Origin: Bacillus sp. V2I10
GTDB taxonomy: Bacteria; Bacillota; Bacilli; Bacillales; Bacillaceae
DNA length: 64,000 bases
Direction: 5' to 3'
Assembly (NCBI RefSeq): GCF_030817055.1
Contig: NZ_JAUSYV010000001.1
Coordinates: forward strand, 3,868,001 to 3,932,000
A program made the position numbers and the translations under genes. Under the pieces are notes generated by a model. The model was not told the DNA's origin. It did no database searches and worked only from the letters and a program-made list of their open reading frames with translations. This document shows, in pieces, positions 61,011-64,000 of this stretch (position 1 is its first letter; every line of letters starts with the position of its first letter).

Positions 61011-61152
61011 AAAAATGTCTCCTGACTTTATTGTTACACCTAAAATTCCCTTCTAAGCGAGAAATATGTAAAAATCGGGAAAATGAATTTTCTCTAAGTT
61101 AGGTGCTCCTTTATGAGATTCAAGGTTTAAATAGGTTATTAATTAAGTTTAG

Positions 61153-61187
61153 AAAAAGCACATTCCACTATATCAGGAGTGCGCTTC
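61153..61187 (-). terminator. Terminator of the spoVA-type operon
   Basis: AAGCGCACTCC, loop, GGAATGTGCTT, TTTCT on the minus strand, about 140 bp after the DUF421 stop. Rest of 61011-61324 shows nothing else. Confidence 0.65.
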
Positions 61188-61324
61188 TCTTTAGAACCAG
61201 TATTTAGAAAAACTTCCATGACAGCGTTTCATATCTAATGCTATTCATTCATTATTGTAAAGAAAAACGATGCTTTCATCATTCTGAATATCAATCTTTC
61301 GAGTTATACCATTCCCATTAACCA

Positions 61325-62185
61325 TTAACTTTTTAAAATAGGACTTACTTTTTCTAGAGCTTCTTGTAATTTTTTACTATTTTCACTATACATATGCTTT
61401 GCCTCCGTTGATTCAGTTCCAAGGGCAAACAGCTCTAAATCCGCCTGACATTTTTTCATTGCGGCGAAAACTAAAGGTTTTTCTTGAGGAGTTGGAACCT
61501 GAAGTTTATCATCAAAGAGGTCAACGGTTAATTGTCCGTAAGAATCTACCTGTCCAAGAAAAACATTTTCAATGGTAACTCCCTGTTTTTCCAGTTCAGT
61601 TTTCAGCCAATTTCTGCTTCGGCCAATAGTAGACAGCGGCTCATTTAAGATTTCTCCATCCATAATGACGGTCTGGGGTTCCTTAATGGAAGCAACATTC
61701 AAGTTTACATCTTTCGGAGTTAAAGGCTGATTTTCTTTTTTTAATAGAACACTTAATTCCCCGGTCGGCTCTAATAACGCAAATTCCACATCAGCCACCT
61801 GGAAGACATCCTTCTTTCGAAGCAATTCCAGCAACTCATCAGTTGTGTATTTTTCCTTTTTCAAGTTATCTTCCATGATTTTCCCATCTTTAATAAAAAT
61901 GGTTGCTTTCCCTTCTATAAAATTGCGAAAGACTTTGCTTTTTAAAGAAATCAAACCTGCAAAAAAAGGCATAGAAGCGAAGATCAAGATTCCGATTATC
62001 CCGTTAAACATGTTCCTTTCAAGCCCCATAACAACTTCTCCTGCAATACTTCCAATTGTAATGCCAGTGACATATTCAAAAAATGAAAGTTCGGAGAGCT
62101 GCTTTTTACCTAACCATTTTGTAATTAGAAATAAGACAACTACAAATAATAATGACCTTACTACTACATCTAACCACTCAGGCAC
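61325..62185 (-). CDS. DUF421 (YetF-like) membrane protein of the spoVA-type operon
   Basis: 286 residues. Three N-terminal helices (5-80) with LGKKQLSELSFFEYVTGITIG, then a cytoplasmic DUF421 domain with VIMDGEILNEPLSTIGRSRNWL. The C-terminal 60 residues (AMKKCQADLELFALG ... KKLQEALEKV) resemble DUF1657, giving the two-domain layout called 2Duf in the mobile spoVA operon. GTG start, AGGAGGTGTAAAACA. 2Duf is implicated in wet-heat resistance of spores. Confidence 0.85.
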   Translation of the reverse strand: MPEWLDVVVRSLLFVVVLFLITKWLGKKQLSELSFFEYVTGITIGSIAGEVVMGLERNMFNGIIGILIFASMPFFAGLISLKSKVFRNFIEGKATIFIKDGKIMEDNLKKEKYTTDELLELLRKKDVFQVADVEFALLEPTGELSVLLKKENQPLTPKDVNLNVASIKEPQTVIMDGEILNEPLSTIGRSRNWLKTELEKQGVTIENVFLGQVDSYGQLTVDLFDDKLQVPTPQEKPLVFAAMKKCQADLELFALGTESTEAKHMYSENSKKLQEALEKVSPILKS

Positions 62186-62218
62186 TGTTTTACACCTCCT
62201 GTTTAAGAATGGTTTATC

Positions 62219-62425
62219 CTAAAAACCTTTATATTGAGACTCTTCTCGTTCCAATTCCCCAATTCGTTTTTTTAAATCTGCCGATATTTCATGCACGATC
62301 ATCATGGTTTCATGTAATGTTCGTTTTGATTCATTAGCTTGAGTCCGTAACGCTAAACTTGATAGATCAGCCTCAATACCTTTTAGCTGAGCAAAACATT
62401 GTTTCACATCTGATGCGATGGTCAC
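62219..62425 (-). CDS. DUF1657 protein of the spoVA-type operon
   Basis: 68 residues, MTIASDVKQCFAQLKGIEAD, LSSLALRTQANESKR and EISADLKKRIGELE: DUF1657. Helical and soluble. GTG 62425 after AAGGAGGAACC. Between spoVAEb and DUF421. Confidence 0.88.
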   Translation of the reverse strand: MTIASDVKQCFAQLKGIEADLSSLALRTQANESKRTLHETMMIVHEISADLKKRIGELEREESQYKGF

Positions 62426-62437
62426 TACGGTTCCTCC

Positions 62438-62788
62438 TTATCCTTTAGGTTTAAAAAGCAAGGCGCCAATCATTCCGAAAATGATGGCAGCAGAAATACC
62501 GGCACTTGTCACTTCAAACATTCCCGATATTACACCGACTAACCCGTGTTTTCCAGCTTCTTCCATCGCACCATGCACAAGGGAATTTCCGAAACTCGTA
62601 ATCGGAACCGTAGCTCCTGCTCCTGCAAAATCGATAAACGGTTCATATAAACCAAATCCATCAAGAAGGGCACCAATGACAACGAATGTACTTAATGTGT
62701 GAGAAGGTGTGAGTTTAAACACATCAAACATAATTTGCCCAACTACGCAAATCAAACCGCCTACGACAAAAGCCCAAAAGAAAATCAT
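62438..62788 (-). CDS. spoVAE: Stage V sporulation protein AE (SpoVAEb type)
   Basis: 116 residues, four membrane helices, [33 protein letters not shown] and [13 protein letters not shown], the SpoVAEb signature. It forms the Ca-dipicolinate channel with SpoVAC and SpoVAD in the spore inner membrane. GGAGGTGAATAACG precedes the ATG. Confidence 0.92.
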   Translation of the reverse strand: MIFFWAFVVGGLICVVGQIMFDVFKLTPSHTLSTFVVIGALLDGFGLYEPFIDFAGAGATVPITSFGNSLVHGAMEEAGKHGLVGVISGMFEVTSAGISAAIIFGMIGALLFKPKG

Positions 62789-62793
62789 AATCG

Positions 62794-63804
62794 TTATTCA
62801 CCTCCGTATTCTATCGACACCGCATGAGCAATACAAGGAATCGTTTCATTTTGCTGAAAGCTTAAAGGCGATAATAAAGCACCTGTCGCTGCAACCAATA
62901 TGCGTTTAAACTCACCTTTTTTCATTCGGTTTAATAAGTGACCATATACGACCGTTGCTGAACATGCCGGGCCGCTTGCTCCAGCGAGTACTGGCTGCCC
63001 TTCCCGATAGATCATCATTCCACAGTCCAGATACTGTTTTTCATTTATTGGGGTTCCATGTTTTTTAAATAAATCAAGTGAAACTTCGTGACCAATCTGA
63101 CCAAGATCTCCTGTTACAATCAAATCATAATAGGAAGGATCTAGATTTCGTTCTGTTAAATGAGCCTCAATCGTATCAACCGCAGCCGGAGCCATCGCAC
63201 CTCCCATGTTAAATGGATCGGTCATTCCCATATCAATGACACGGCCAATCGTAGCAGATGTAACACGAGGGCCCTCACCTGACTGACCTAACAAAGCAAC
63301 TCCTGCTCCAGTTACAGTCCACTGTGCTGTTGGTGGTTTCTGCCCGCCGTACTCAGTCGGATAACGGAACTGTTTTTCAACAGCAGTGTTATGACTGGAA
63401 GCTCCTGTTAATAAATAGTTGGCGCCTTTGGTGTTAACAAGATAGGCGCCAAGAGCAAGTCCCTCCATTGAGGTTGAACAGGCGCCAAACAACCCAAGAT
63501 ATGGTGTCCCTAATGTCCGGCACGCAAAGCTTGTAGGCGTAATTTGATTAATAAGGTCTCCTCCAAGGAAAAACTGAATTTGCTCCTTTTGAAGACCAGC
63601 TTTTTCAATAGCTCTTTGACTGGCTTCTTCAATTAGAACTTTATGGGCTTTCTCGTAGGAATCTTGTTCTAACCATAAATCGGAATGTAGAAGATCAAAA
63701 TCTTCAGCCAGCAACCCTTTTGCTTCAAATGGTCCGCCGACAGTTCCAGTGGAGAGAATGACCGGCTTCTGCTCAAAAATCCACGTACGATGACCCATTA
63801 ACAT
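62794..63804 (-). CDS. spoVAD: Stage V sporulation protein AD (SpoVAD)
   Basis: 336 residues from ATG 63804, which overlaps the spoVAC stop (TAATG); the longer reading lies inside spoVAC. Thiolase-like fold with [42 protein letters not shown] and [14 protein letters not shown]. SpoVAD binds dipicolinic acid and takes part in its uptake and release. Confidence 0.93.
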   Translation of the reverse strand: MLMGHRTWIFEQKPVILSTGTVGGPFEAKGLLAEDFDLLHSDLWLEQDSYEKAHKVLIEEASQRAIEKAGLQKEQIQFFLGGDLINQITPTSFACRTLGTPYLGLFGACSTSMEGLALGAYLVNTKGANYLLTGASSHNTAVEKQFRYPTEYGGQKPPTAQWTVTGAGVALLGQSGEGPRVTSATIGRVIDMGMTDPFNMGGAMAPAAVDTIEAHLTERNLDPSYYDLIVTGDLGQIGHEVSLDLFKKHGTPINEKQYLDCGMMIYREGQPVLAGASGPACSATVVYGHLLNRMKKGEFKRILVAATGALLSPLSFQQNETIPCIAHAVSIEYGGE

Positions 63805-64000
63805 TACAAACCACCCCACTGGATAAGAATGGTTTTGATTGTAGCAATCACAAACGCGGAAAAAGTACCGAACAAGATGACAGAGCCAGCTAATTTAAAC
63901 ATATTACCGCCTACACCTAACACAAACCCCTCTGTTCGATGTTCAATGGCTGCGGATATGACTGCGTTTCCGAAGCCGGTAACAGGAACAGCAGAACCAG
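63804..64000 (-). CDS. spoVAC: Stage V sporulation protein AC (SpoVAC), C-terminal part
   Basis: The window edge cuts the gene. The last 65 or so residues are visible: VPVTGFGNAVISAAIEHRTE, GFVLGVGGNMFKLAGSVI and the end IQWGGL, a SpoVAC C terminus with two membrane helices. SpoVAC is the mechanosensitive part of the dipicolinate channel. Coupled to spoVAD by TAATG. Confidence 0.9.
   Translation of the reverse strand, partial: GSAVPVTGFGNAVISAAIEHRTEGFVLGVGGNMFKLAGSVILFGTFSAFVIATIKTILIQWGGL

Overview
The window reads as chromosome of an endospore-forming Bacillaceae bacterium close to the Bacillus subtilis/Metabacillus lineages. It carries sporulation kinase KinA, spore photoproduct lyase with SplA, a GerA-type germinant receptor, SpoVA proteins, cortex-hydrolase-like YkvT, AGGAGG-type ribosome binding sites, many TTG/GTG starts, and gene order shared with B. 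subtilis. From right to left the conserved backbone is ykvS, ykvT, ykvU, pfeT (zosA), ykvY, glcT, ptsG-ptsH-ptsI, splA-splB, ykwC-ykwB, ykwD, pbpH, kinA, patA. Between these anchors sit accessory or species-specific blocks. I see no tRNA, rRNA, CRISPR array, prophage or intact transposase.

Layout. 0-7 kb: a Gly-rich protein, LOG-like protein, CorA, PatA, KinA, small spore-type ORF, AhpD-like protein. 7-21 kb: cell wall and spore genes (pbpH, ykwD, ykwB/C, splAB) and the glucose PTS operon with its GlcT antiterminator and an overlapping RAT/terminator. 21-32 kb: small secreted proteins, a HAD phosphatase, a broken dgcW-like c-di-GMP gene, a gamma-SASP-like ORF, a type I toxin-antitoxin candidate, a CDF transporter, a DUF1659-DUF2922-YvrJ triplet, a candidate sigma-B-linked RNA, a VTT membrane protein and a ruined EAL gene. 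32-46 kb: ykvY, a carotenoid-type desaturase, a DUF2157/GDYXXLXY protein, pfeT with a Fur/PerR-like box, comJ (nin) beside a dead nucA, and nupG under a guanine riboswitch. 46-54 kb: ykvU, a gerABC-type operon, ykvT, a small sigma factor, patatin-like and NmrA-like proteins. 54-64 kb: a 215-bp tandem repeat, a 3D-domain cell wall protein, a frameshifted AAA ATPase, an HMCES/YedK protein, a structured RNA gene, an alkyltransferase-like protein, and the end of a spoVA operon of the mobile heat-resistance type (spoVAC-spoVAD-spoVAEb-DUF1657-DUF421).

Three themes recur. (1) Gene decay: a C-terminal histidine kinase fragment, dgcW (one in-frame TGA plus one frame change), an EAL gene interrupted by a repeat, nucA (frameshift plus deletion of the DNRGAGS region while its inhibitor is intact), and an AAA ATPase with three frameshifts. 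(2) Repeats: about eight copies of a roughly 120-bp interspersed element just downstream of genes, and at least five intergenic arrays built from degenerate units of about 20-23 bp, each with its own word. (3) Unannotated RNA: a type I antitoxin RNA, two structured RNAs with promoter and terminator, a purine riboswitch and a GlcT-type antiterminator site.

All family names come from motifs, length and gene order read by eye. No database search was run.
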